Notes under the pieces: generated by a model | Told to the model about the DNA's origin: nothing | Seen by the model: only the letters and a program-made list of their open reading frames with translations | Databases searched by the model: none | In this document: piece by piece, positions 1-7,703 of the stretch | How positions within the stretch are numbered: position 1 is the stretch's first letter | Layout: every line of letters starts with the position of its first letter | Program-made: the position numbers and the translations under genes | From: UBA1563 sp037440065 | Lineage (GTDB): Bacteria > Bacteroidota > Ignavibacteria > Ignavibacteriales > Ignavibacteriaceae | Direction: 5' to 3' | Assembly (NCBI GenBank): GCA_037440065.1 | Contig: JBBIUV010000018.1 | Coordinates: 1 to 64,000, forward strand | Length of the DNA: 64,000 nt

Positions 1-382
1 GTTTTTGTGAAACCTCCATAACAAAAAGGTAGAGTATTCTGAAAATGATCAATAAATGAAGAAAAGTGAAATTAAAAACATATGTTTTGTTTCCAATGTT
101 CCAAAAGCTCAAACAGATAACGAATAACCCTAAACTGATAAACAAAACACTTTTCTTTTTTAAATAGTCAGTTTTCTGCAATGCGAGGAACAAGCAAAAA
201 GAAATCAGAATATAGTAATCAGAAAATAATATTTGGGGATAAATGTTCATGATTAAACTTCCAACATCAGCAATAGCTAAGACTAAAAAATAGTAAAAGA
301 AACGAGTATTTCTTTGCCTTAAAGGAGGCAGAAACCATACCAAAATCGACAAATACAAAAATGAATGAGAAATAAAATTCAT
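1..382 (-). CDS. Unknown multi-spanning membrane protein, C-terminus cut by window edge
   Basis: An open frame reads leftward from an ATG at 382 to the window edge without a stop (about 127 codons). The product is strongly hydrophobic and aromatic-rich, with roughly four candidate membrane segments separated by short basic stretches (near QRN at about 23-25 and KKK at about 76-78). It starts 10 bases after the stop of the secreted-protein gene upstream on the same strand, so the two are probably co-transcribed. There is no clear Shine-Dalgarno site, which fits translational coupling. I do not recognise a family; the N-terminal membrane part of a sensor kinase is one possibility, but nothing in the visible part proves it. 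Confidence 0.6.
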   Translation of the reverse strand, partial: MNFISHSFLYLSILVWFLPPLRQRNTRFFYYFLVLAIADVGSLIMNIYPQILFSDYYILISFCLFLALQKTDYLKKKSVLFISLGLFVICLSFWNIGNKTYVFNFTFLHLLIIFRILYLFVMEVSQK

Positions 383-392
383 TTAGATGTTT

Positions 393-851
393 TTATGAAC
401 AAAAAGGTGGACAATACTGAGCAAACTCAAGTGTATAACTCTCTCCGCCAACCGATGAAGTCGTTATCGATAAAATGTTCTTCGCTCTTTGTTCAATAGT
501 AACTTCAGTCCCTTTTTCAAGACTTAGTAGTTCTTCTACTATGGCTGTGCTGAAAACATGAAAGACATCACTGTTCTCTACTTCGGCAGCGGATGGAAAT
601 ATCGCCTTCCTGGTTTTGTCAAGTATGTTTACTTTTCCATTCTTAAACCCAAACATTACACGTTCAGATGCTTGACCGAGAATAGCTTTTAGCTGTTGTA
701 CATTAATTTTTTCTGAAGTAATAACTGGACCAAACAAAGCATCTGCCTCGCTTGCCTTTATAATTTTTCCTTGTCCGAAGATCGAATTACCTACAAGAAG
801 AATAAAAATGAAGAGAAATAAAAATGGAGAATTTAGGATATGTATTTTCAT
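393..851 (-). CDS. Small secreted protein of unknown function
   Basis: This 152-residue protein begins with a classic signal peptide: MKIH, then a hydrophobic run to about residue 22, then NSIFGQ. It should therefore act in the periplasm or outside the cell. The mature part has no family I recognise. It ends in a cysteine pair, CPPFCS, which could form a disulfide. The start is well supported: AGAGG lies five bases upstream of the ATG. It is the first gene of a short operon with the membrane protein that runs off the left edge. No function is assigned. Confidence 0.7.
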   Translation of the reverse strand: MKIHILNSPFLFLFIFILLVGNSIFGQGKIIKASEADALFGPVITSEKINVQQLKAILGQASERVMFGFKNGKVNILDKTRKAIFPSAAEVENSDVFHVFSTAIVEELLSLEKGTEVTIEQRAKNILSITTSSVGGESYTLEFAQYCPPFCS

Positions 852-1053
852 TTTAACCTCTGATTATAAAAAATAAATGTTGTTGTGTAGATCTAAATCT
901 ACCTTCGCAAAATATCGGATTTAGTATAAAGGTCAAAGCCATAAATGGAGTTTGTAGAGCCTCGTCGGATTAATCACATTGGGTAATTTGTTATTCATTA
1001 GGTACTTGGCTAAATTTATGGGTAAAAATTTATTAAATAAGTAACGAGCATTA

Positions 1054-2031
1054 TTGAGAGCAATTATTCCGGTTGCCGGATTAGGCAGCCGCTTAAAACC
1101 ACATACGCACACGATTCCCAAAGTTTTGCTAAACGTTGGAGGAAAACCAATCCTGGGGCATATCCTTGATAAACTTCTTGCCGAAGGAATAAGTAAAGCA
1201 ACCTTTATTTACGGGCATTTAGGTGAACTTATTATTAAGTATATTGCCGAAAATTATCCCGATCTACAAGCCGACTTTGTGGAACAGGAACAACTTGAAG
1301 GTCTTGGACACGCGATTTATACTGCAATTCCAACTTTTGATGATGAAGAAATTTTTATCATTCTTGGCGACACAATTTTTGACGTCAATCTTAAAGATGT
1401 TTTTGCAGCAAAAAAAAATTCACTAGGTGTAAAATACGTTGAAGATCCGAGCCGGTTTGGTGTTGCCTTAATGACTAACGGTTATATTGAAAAACTAATT
1501 GAGAAACCTCAATCTCCGGTTTCGAATCTAGCGTTAGTTGGTTTATATTATATCACAAATGCCAAGGCTTTAACAAAGAGTTTAACAACACTCATCGATA
1601 AAGACATTCGAACACGCGGAGAACTTCAATTAACCGATGCACTGCAAATGATGATTGATGAGGGTGAAAATTTTACCACTTTTGCCGTTGATGGTTGGTA
1701 TGACTGCGGTAAACCGGAAACGCTTCTTTCAACTAATCAATATCTTTTGAAAGAGAAAAGCTCCGATGTTTCAATACCAACGGTTATTATAAATCAACCG
1801 GTGTTTATAGCCGATACGGCCGTGATTGAAAATTCCGTTATCGGACCGTTTGCAACTATTGGAGAGAATGCTAAAGTAAGCGAATCAATTATAAAAAATT
1901 CTATTGTTGGCGCTCAAGCTGAAGTAAGTAAGTCTCTTTTAGAAAACTCTATCGTCGGGAGACAATCGATAATTAACGGAAGTTTTAAAAGATTGAACAC
2001 CGGCGATTCAACTGAATTAGAATTTTATTAA
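1054..2031 (+). CDS. Sugar-phosphate nucleotidyltransferase with left-handed beta-helix tail
   Basis: The enzyme should transfer an NMP group from an NTP to a sugar 1-phosphate, making an activated sugar for glycan synthesis. Residues 6-33 carry the family signature (GLGSR at 9-13, PK at 22-23), and D106 in LGD is the expected metal-binding aspartate. After about residue 240 come hexapeptide repeats (IENSVIGPFATIG and similar) that fold as a left-handed beta-helix. This layout resembles the long glucose-1-phosphate thymidylyltransferase type. The start is a TTG: an in-frame TAA lies 12 bases upstream and there is no ATG between. It precedes metK by 37 bases and is probably co-transcribed with it. 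The exact base and sugar used cannot be read from the sequence. Confidence 0.88.
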   Translation: MRAIIPVAGLGSRLKPHTHTIPKVLLNVGGKPILGHILDKLLAEGISKATFIYGHLGELIIKYIAENYPDLQADFVEQEQLEGLGHAIYTAIPTFDDEEIFIILGDTIFDVNLKDVFAAKKNSLGVKYVEDPSRFGVALMTNGYIEKLIEKPQSPVSNLALVGLYYITNAKALTKSLTTLIDKDIRTRGELQLTDALQMMIDEGENFTTFAVDGWYDCGKPETLLSTNQYLLKEKSSDVSIPTVIINQPVFIADTAVIENSVIGPFATIGENAKVSESIIKNSIVGAQAEVSKSLLENSIVGRQSIINGSFKRLNTGDSTELEFY

Positions 2032-2068
2032 TAAACTAAAAAAGAAAATAAATAAGGATAAATTAATT

Positions 2069-3313
2069 ATGTCATTTTTCTTCACATCAGAATCCGTTTC
2101 TGAAGGACATCCGGATAAAGTCTGTGATGCCATTTCCGATGGCGTGTTAGACGCTATTTATGTACAAGACCCCAAAGCCCGCGTTGCATGCGAAACGTTA
2201 GTTACAACCGGACTTGTAGTTGTTGCAGGTGAAGTTACTACCACCGCTTATGTTGATATCCAAGCTGTTGTTCGTAACACTGTTAAAAATATCGGTTACA
2301 CAAAAGGAGAATACATGTTCTCCTATGATTCTTGTGGAGTCTTAAACGCAATTCATTCACAATCACCTGACATTGCTCAAGGTGTAGATGAAGGCAAAGG
2401 TCTTCACAAAGAACAAGGTGCCGGAGATCAAGGAATGATGTTCGGTTATGCTTGCGATCAATCAGCTGATTACATGCCGTTAACGTTGGAGTATTCTCAC
2501 AAACTTGTCAAAAAATTAGCAGATATTCGTAAAAAACAGCCGAAGCTAATGCCGTATCTTCGACCAGATGCTAAATCTCAAGTAACAATTGAATACGACC
2601 AAGTTACCCGCAAGCCATTGCGTGTTGATGCGGTTGTAATTTCAACGCAACATGATGAGAATGTAAATCAGAAAAAGATTGAAGCCGACATGAAGAAGTA
2701 TGTTATTCCAACTGTTATCCCGGCAAAACTTCTTGATAAAAAAACAAAATATTATGTTAACCCAACCGGAAAATTTGTTATCGGTGGTCCACACGGAGAC
2801 AGCGGTTTAACCGGAAGAAAAATTATTGTTGATACCTATGGCGGATGGGGAGCCCACGGTGGCGGAGCTTTTTCCGGTAAAGATCCTTCCAAAGTTGATA
2901 GAAGCGCTGCATATGCCGCAAGACATATCGCAAAAAATCTGGTTGCCGCTAAATTAGCAAAAGAATGTTTGGTGCAGGTATCATACGCAATCGGTGTTGC
3001 TGAGCCGATGTCGATCTTTGTTAACACATATGGAACGGGTGTTCTTCCAGATGCAGAACTATCTAAAATGATTCAGAAAATTGTTCCAATGACTCCAAAA
3101 GCGATCATTGATAGACTTAAACTTCGCAATCCAATTTATCTTCAAACTTCTTCTTACGGACATTTCGGAAGAAAATATCAAAAGAATGCGAAGATCAAAG
3201 TTGTTGTTGGTGAAGAAAATGGAAAAACTAAATTCGTTGAAAAGACGGTTGATCTCTTCACTTGGGAACAATTGGATTTAGTTCCACAATTTAAAGCGTA
3301 TGTAAAAAAGTAG
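2069..3313 (+). CDS. metK: S-adenosylmethionine synthetase
   Basis: Makes S-adenosylmethionine from methionine and ATP in the cytoplasm. The 414-residue protein has every expected block: HPDKV at 14-18 with the catalytic histidine, GAGDQG at 117-122 for ATP, and further on GGPHGDSGLTGRK followed by the glycine-rich active-site loop and a DPSKVDRSAAY segment. It is slightly longer than the usual 380-400 residues, mainly in the C-terminal half. An AAGGA lies just before the ATG. It sits directly upstream of ahcY, so synthesis of the methyl donor and recycling of its product are encoded together. Confidence 0.98.
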   Translation: MSFFFTSESVSEGHPDKVCDAISDGVLDAIYVQDPKARVACETLVTTGLVVVAGEVTTTAYVDIQAVVRNTVKNIGYTKGEYMFSYDSCGVLNAIHSQSPDIAQGVDEGKGLHKEQGAGDQGMMFGYACDQSADYMPLTLEYSHKLVKKLADIRKKQPKLMPYLRPDAKSQVTIEYDQVTRKPLRVDAVVISTQHDENVNQKKIEADMKKYVIPTVIPAKLLDKKTKYYVNPTGKFVIGGPHGDSGLTGRKIIVDTYGGWGAHGGGAFSGKDPSKVDRSAAYAARHIAKNLVAAKLAKECLVQVSYAIGVAEPMSIFVNTYGTGVLPDAELSKMIQKIVPMTPKAIIDRLKLRNPIYLQTSSYGHFGRKYQKNAKIKVVVGEENGKTKFVEKTVDLFTWEQLDLVPQFKAYVKK

Positions 3314-3323
3314 TTTGTCAATA

Positions 3324-3341
3324 GATCAACAAATGTTGATC
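3324..3341 (+). other. Hairpin between metK and ahcY
   Basis: A perfect 7-bp inverted repeat (GATCAAC, loop AAAT, GTTGATC) lies in the 61-base gap between metK and ahcY. It is not followed by a T-run, so it is not an intrinsic terminator. It could stabilise or separate the two messages. It is too small to be a known SAM or SAH riboswitch. Confidence 0.4.
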
Positions 3342-3374
3342 AAGGATTAGAGTATAATTTAAAAAAGGATAAAA

Positions 3375-4691
3375 ATGAGTTACGAAGTAGAAACAAAAAA
3401 ACTTCCCTATAAAGTAAAAGATATTTCTCTTGCTGAATGGGGACGCAAAGAGATTGAATTAGCCGAAGCTGAAATGCCGGGATTAATGTCTCTCCGCGAA
3501 CAATATAAAACAACAAAACCGCTCAAAGGCGCACGCATTGCCGGTTGTCTTCACATGACAATTCAAACAGCAGTGTTGATTGAAACATTAATTGAACTTG
3601 GCGCAGAAGTGCAATGGTCATCGTGTAATATTTTTTCAACACAAGATCACGCAGCAGCAGCAATTGCAGCAGCAGGAATTCCGGTTTATGCATGGAAAGG
3701 AATGAACGCAGAAGAATTCGATTGGTGCATCGAACAAACACTCCACTTCCCTGATGGACAGCCGTTAAATATGATTCTTGATGACGGTGGCGATTTAACA
3801 AATATGGTTCTTGACAAATATCCCGAAATGGTAAAAGGCATCAAGGGATTAAGCGAGGAAACGACCACAGGCGTTCATAGACTTTATGAAAGAATGGAAA
3901 AAGGAACGCTTCCTCTTCCCGCAATCAATGTAAACGATTCGGTTACAAAATCTAAATTCGACAATAAATATGGATGCCGCGAATCTTTAGTTGATGCTAT
4001 TCGCCGCGCAACAGATTTAATGCTTGCCGGAAAAGTTGCAGTAGTTGCCGGTTACGGTGATGTTGGCAAAGGTTCTGCAGAATCATTAAAGAACGCTCAT
4101 GTTCGGGTTATCGTTACCGAAGTTGATCCGATCTGCGCGCTTCAAGCTGCAATGGAAGGTTACGAAGTTAAAAAAATGGTGGACGCTGTTAAAGAAGCCG
4201 ACATCGTTGTAACCACAACCGGAAATATGAAAATTGTCACCGGAGAACATTTCAAACTGATGAAAGATAAAACTGTTGTTTGTAACATCGGACATTTTGA
4301 TACTGAAATTGACATGGCATGGTTAAACGCAAATTACGACGACACGAAGAACACAATCAAACCTCAAGTTGATAAATACACGATTGATGGAAAAGACATT
4401 ATTGTATTAGCTGAAGGAAGATTAGTAAATCTTGGTTGTGCAACGGGACATCCGTCTTACGTAATGTCAAACTCATTCACCAACCAAACACTTGCACAGC
4501 TTGAGCTTTGGAATCATTCGGACAAATATGAAAACAAAGTTTATACTTTGCCGAAACATTTAGATGAAATGGTTGCCAGATTACACCTTGCTAAAATCGG
4601 TGTTGAACTCGATGTGCTTACTGAAGAGCAAGCAAAATATATTGGTGTAAAGGTAGAAGGACCTTACAAGCCAGATTATTACCGCTATTAA
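3375..4691 (+). CDS. ahcY: Adenosylhomocysteinase
   Basis: Hydrolyses S-adenosylhomocysteine reversibly to adenosine and homocysteine, using bound NAD, and so completes the methyl cycle started by the neighbouring metK. The 438-residue length is normal. Visible hallmarks are GYGDVGKG at 226-233 (NAD site), GHFDTEIDM, NLGCATGHPSYVMS, and the conserved C-terminus PYKPDYYRY that reaches into the partner subunit. The start has AAAGGA six bases upstream. A strong terminator follows the gene. Confidence 0.98.
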   Translation: MSYEVETKKLPYKVKDISLAEWGRKEIELAEAEMPGLMSLREQYKTTKPLKGARIAGCLHMTIQTAVLIETLIELGAEVQWSSCNIFSTQDHAAAAIAAAGIPVYAWKGMNAEEFDWCIEQTLHFPDGQPLNMILDDGGDLTNMVLDKYPEMVKGIKGLSEETTTGVHRLYERMEKGTLPLPAINVNDSVTKSKFDNKYGCRESLVDAIRRATDLMLAGKVAVVAGYGDVGKGSAESLKNAHVRVIVTEVDPICALQAAMEGYEVKKMVDAVKEADIVVTTTGNMKIVTGEHFKLMKDKTVVCNIGHFDTEIDMAWLNANYDDTKNTIKPQVDKYTIDGKDIIVLAEGRLVNLGCATGHPSYVMSNSFTNQTLAQLELWNHSDKYENKVYTLPKHLDEMVARLHLAKIGVELDVLTEEQAKYIGVKVEGPYKPDYYRY

Positions 4692-4714
4692 TCTTCTCTA
4701 TTATCTGATTATGT

Positions 4715-4743
4715 AAAGGCTGAGTTTTACTCAGCCTTTTTTA
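4715..4743 (+). terminator. Rho-independent terminator after ahcY
   Basis: An 11-bp perfect stem (AAAGGCTGAGT and ACTCAGCCTTT) with a TTT loop runs straight into a T-run. It lies 23 bases after the ahcY stop and closes the metK-ahcY operon. Between it and the next gene (4744-4925) I see only AT-rich leader sequence. Confidence 0.92.
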
Positions 4744-4925
4744 TTTACGATTGAAATTAACCGCACAATTTTTATTGCCAATCGGCATTATATTATTTGA
4801 GCCAAATCACAAAATTCCCAACCTTAAAATGAACTTAAAATTATTTTTAAGTGTTCCACATTTATCAGCTATCATTAAAAATATTTGATCCTGCTTTTTA
4901 TTCAACAAATAATTTTAGGAGAGTT

Positions 4926-5720
4926 ATGCATCTATTTACAAATGGAAAATTTTTCTTAACTACGTTTTTTCTTATTGCAGTAGTTTCAATTTATGTTTTT
5001 GGATACTCCGGAGGCATCACGGGTAAAACCCATAAAAACGGAGCTGGATGTACATGTCACGGAAGTTCTGCAACACCAAGTGTTTCGGTTGTTATTGAAG
5101 GGCCTGAATCTTTGGTGCCGGGACAAACAGAAACGTACACCGTTACAGTTTCCGGTGGTCCACTCGCTGCAGCTGGAACAAACATAGCTGCTTCGGCAGG
5201 TTCGTTAGCTCCCGGCGCCGGACTTCGATTAGCAAATTCCGAGTTAACCCATCAAGAACCTGCTACGCCTACAGCCGGAAAAGTTGTTTTTACATTTACT
5301 TACACAGCTCCCGCAACAGAAGGAGCCGTTACCCTGTATGCAAACGGTAACAGCGTAAACCTCAATGGTGCCAACAGCAGTGATCAATGGAATTTTGCAC
5401 AAAATAAAACGGTAAGCGTTTCAAACGCAACAGATATTGAATCGGAAAAGGATAATTTAAGATATGATCTAAAACAAAATTATCCGAATCCGTTTAATCC
5501 ATCCACAACTATTTTTTACCAAATCCCCCAAGCAGGAAATGTTTCACTAAAAGTTTACAACATCACCGGGACTGAAGTTGCTTCTTTAGTAAACGGGTTT
5601 AAACAACCAGGCAGTTACTCGGTTGAATTTGATGCTTCAACCCTTACTTCGGGTGTTTATTTTTATAAAATAGTGGTTAACAATTTTTCTGAAATCAAGA
5701 AAATGGTTTTACTCCGTTAG
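4926..5720 (+). CDS. T9SS-exported protein with a CxCHG motif (choice-of-anchor V-like)
   Basis: An extracellular or surface protein. From the chosen start it is 264 residues: a signal segment at about 8-26, then GYSGGITGKT and a haem-like motif C42-T-C44-H45-G, then an immunoglobulin-like beta domain, and at about 180-264 a type IX secretion sorting domain (QNYPNPFNPSTTI, later SGVYFYKI). That domain directs export through the outer membrane. The frame is open from 4851, but ATG 4926 is preferred because AGGAG lies four bases before it and the signal peptide begins there. The N-terminal region resembles the family annotated as choice-of-anchor V. The motif is one residue short of CxxCH, so haem attachment is uncertain. 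It is probably the first gene of the operon to 7656. Confidence 0.85.
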   Translation: MHLFTNGKFFLTTFFLIAVVSIYVFGYSGGITGKTHKNGAGCTCHGSSATPSVSVVIEGPESLVPGQTETYTVTVSGGPLAAAGTNIAASAGSLAPGAGLRLANSELTHQEPATPTAGKVVFTFTYTAPATEGAVTLYANGNSVNLNGANSSDQWNFAQNKTVSVSNATDIESEKDNLRYDLKQNYPNPFNPSTTIFYQIPQAGNVSLKVYNITGTEVASLVNGFKQPGSYSVEFDASTLTSGVYFYKIVVNNFSEIKKMVLLR

Positions 5721-5770
5721 TAATTTGAAAGCGGACGAATTTTTAATGCTTTGTATATAAGGAATATCTC

Positions 5771-6205
5771 ATGCTGACTATAAAAGGATTTTTTGGATTC
5801 ATCTCCATTTTTCTTTTAATAATTTCATTAACGGGTTGTAAAGTTACTGTTGAACCGGAGGCGAATAATTCACTTCCAGATAATTCTTCAGCGACGTTTT
5901 CGACAATTCAGAAAGAAATTTTTAATGTCTCATGTGCAGTATCCGGTTGCCATGCAGGTGCTAATGCAGCGGCTGGAATGGATCTTTCCTCAGGGAATGC
6001 TTTTAATAATTTGGTGAATATTCCCAGCACAAGCAATTCGAACTTCGTCCGTGTTCAACCTGGAAATAGCGCAAATAGTTTTCTTGTAAAAAGATTGAGG
6101 AACATTGGAGAAAGTTCCGGAGTGATGCCTCCTTCCGGAAAGTTAAGTGAAAACGCTATTCAACTTGTTGAAACCTGGATCAATAACGGTGCTAAAAATG
6201 ATTAA
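5771..6205 (+). CDS. Cytochrome c-like lipoprotein with CxxxxCH motif
   Basis: A 144-residue lipoprotein: a hydrophobic segment ends in the lipobox SLTGC (C23), predicting a lipid-anchored periplasmic protein. Then follow an acidic linker and a compact domain with C55-AVSG-C60-H61, a spacing of four rather than two residues between the cysteines. GVMPPSG downstream offers a methionine as the second axial ligand, and the C-terminus (ETWINNGA) matches the last helix of cytochrome-c-like domains. Proteins with the CxxSGCH pattern are common in Bacteroidota and are annotated as cytochrome-like; haem content is inferred. AAGGA precedes the ATG. Confidence 0.82.
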   Translation: MLTIKGFFGFISIFLLIISLTGCKVTVEPEANNSLPDNSSATFSTIQKEIFNVSCAVSGCHAGANAAAGMDLSSGNAFNNLVNIPSTSNSNFVRVQPGNSANSFLVKRLRNIGESSGVMPPSGKLSENAIQLVETWINNGAKND

Positions 6206-6223
6206 TCTTTTATTGGAGTTTAT

Positions 6224-6811
6224 ATGAAGAATATTCTTCTTCTTTGTTTCTTAGTATCGGTAGAACTTTTTTCGCAAGGAACAGAGCTACATGTTAAACA
6301 AGGATCAAAGAATCATGTTGAATTTATTTCCGACGCTCCCTTTGGAAAATTTTCCGGTGTTACTGACAACATCGACGGTTATTTGTACTGGGAAGGGAAT
6401 AATTACACAACAAACAGCAGCCTTTATTTTGAAGTTGATTTGAAAACGTTGGACACCGGAATCGGTCTCCGCAACCGTCATATGCGCGAAAATTATTTGC
6501 AAACGGATAAATTTCCGGATGCTTCTTTTAAAGGAAAAATAACAAATGTTACACCGGCAGAACAAGGTTCCTTTAATGTTGATGCTGAAGGAGAAATGTT
6601 CATTCACGGAATAACAAAGAATATTAAAATTTCTGGTCTGCTCTCAAAGGCAGAGAATTCTGATTACAACATTAAGACTAATTTTACAATAAAGCTTTCT
6701 TCATATAATATTGACATTCCAAGTATCATGATGGTGAAACTAAGTGAAGTAATTGAACTTAAATTGAATTTTAATTTGTTTGCAGTAAATAAAACTGAAG
6801 GGAAAAAATGA
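6224..6811 (+). CDS. YceI-family periplasmic protein
   Basis: The 195-residue protein has a short signal peptide (to about FSQG, residues 16-19) and a lipocalin-like beta-barrel of the YceI family. Members bind polyisoprenoids or related amphipathic molecules in the periplasm. The family pattern is clear: RNRHMRENYLQTDKFPDASF and the downstream GEMFIHGITKNI. It starts 18 bases after the cytochrome-like lipoprotein and overlaps the next gene by four bases (ATGA), so it is translationally coupled to it. A quinone-related or isoprenoid ligand is an inference from the family. Confidence 0.9.
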   Translation: MKNILLLCFLVSVELFSQGTELHVKQGSKNHVEFISDAPFGKFSGVTDNIDGYLYWEGNNYTTNSSLYFEVDLKTLDTGIGLRNRHMRENYLQTDKFPDASFKGKITNVTPAEQGSFNVDAEGEMFIHGITKNIKISGLLSKAENSDYNIKTNFTIKLSSYNIDIPSIMMVKLSEVIELKLNFNLFAVNKTEGKK

Positions 6812-7656
6812 AATCACACTCGATAATTGCTCTAATGCTTCTCCTTTTTATTACACTTTCTATGGAGACAAATGCTCAAATAAGCTGGAAGAAACAAGAA
6901 ACTGTTGATAATCTTCCTCTTCAGCTTTTTCATTCACCGCAATCAATAAATTTACCGACAGTTGAAACGTTGCAACAAGGTGATTTTGAGTTTGAAATTT
7001 CGCACAGATTTTTACCGTCAATCAAAGATGGTTCAAAAGATTTATATGGTTTCGACGGACCGGTAAACATGAGAATAGCTCTTGGCTACGCTGTTACAGA
7101 TGATTTAGTACTAACTTTGGGAAGATCCAACGTTGATGACAATCTTGATCTAAGGGGCAAATATCGCTTGCTTCAGTTTAAAGAAACTTTCCTCCCATTG
7201 CTTATCGGCGTTCAATTTGGAATTGCAAAAAACACTCAAACACTAAAACCAGTTGCAAGTCCCGGAAGAACGTATCAATATTTCGGACAAATAATTTTCA
7301 ACACTATGATCAATAAAAAACTTGGTATCGGAGTTGTTCCTTCTTTTTTATACAACAGCAACATTTATCGTTCCGATGTACAGAACTCTTTTACCTTGGG
7401 AATGAACGCACAATATTACTTTACCAACATGTTCAGCGTTTTGGCAGAGTTCAACCCGACAGTTAACGGATATTTAAACCGCTTTAATTCAGCTGCTTTT
7501 GGAATTGAGCTGGAAACCGGTGGTCATTTTTTCAAAATAATTTTAACAAATAATGCAAAGTTAAATCCATCTCAATTTCTTTCCGGTGCAGATAAAGATT
7601 TTGGAACCGGTGAATGGAGGCTCGGATTTAATATAACAAGACTTCTTAAATTTTAA
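6808..7656 (+). CDS. DUF5777-type outer-membrane beta-barrel protein
   Basis: A 282-residue protein with a signal peptide (cleaved near TNAQ, residue 24) and then alternating hydrophobic beta-strands throughout, ending in NITRLLKF. The aromatic terminal residue suits an outer-membrane barrel. The layout (LFHSPQSINLPTVETL, then DFEFEISHRF, then GFDGPVNMRIALGYAVTDDL) matches the DUF5777 family as I know it. Its function is unknown. The ATGA overlap with yceI and the gene order suggest it works with the YceI protein and the cytochrome-like proteins upstream. Confidence 0.8.
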   Translation: MKSHSIIALMLLLFITLSMETNAQISWKKQETVDNLPLQLFHSPQSINLPTVETLQQGDFEFEISHRFLPSIKDGSKDLYGFDGPVNMRIALGYAVTDDLVLTLGRSNVDDNLDLRGKYRLLQFKETFLPLLIGVQFGIAKNTQTLKPVASPGRTYQYFGQIIFNTMINKKLGIGVVPSFLYNSNIYRSDVQNSFTLGMNAQYYFTNMFSVLAEFNPTVNGYLNRFNSAAFGIELETGGHFFKIILTNNAKLNPSQFLSGADKDFGTGEWRLGFNITRLLKF

Positions 7657-7703
7657 CTTTGAGTGTGAGGAACAAATATTATTTACGGAGAAAGAATTGA
7701 AAA

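Noticed and set aside
933..1121. A 62-residue minus-strand frame across the start of the nucleotidyltransferase gene
   Set aside because: It overlaps a well-supported gene, has no family features, and looks like a shadow frame.
2032..3374. SAM or SAH riboswitch near metK and ahcY
   Set aside because: The gaps are 37 and 61 bases and contain no known aptamer pattern.
4833..4852. An AT-only 8-bp hairpin (ACTTAAAA, TTAT, TTTTAAGT) in the leader of the T9SS protein gene
   Set aside because: Perfect AT palindromes of this size are expected by chance in DNA of this composition.
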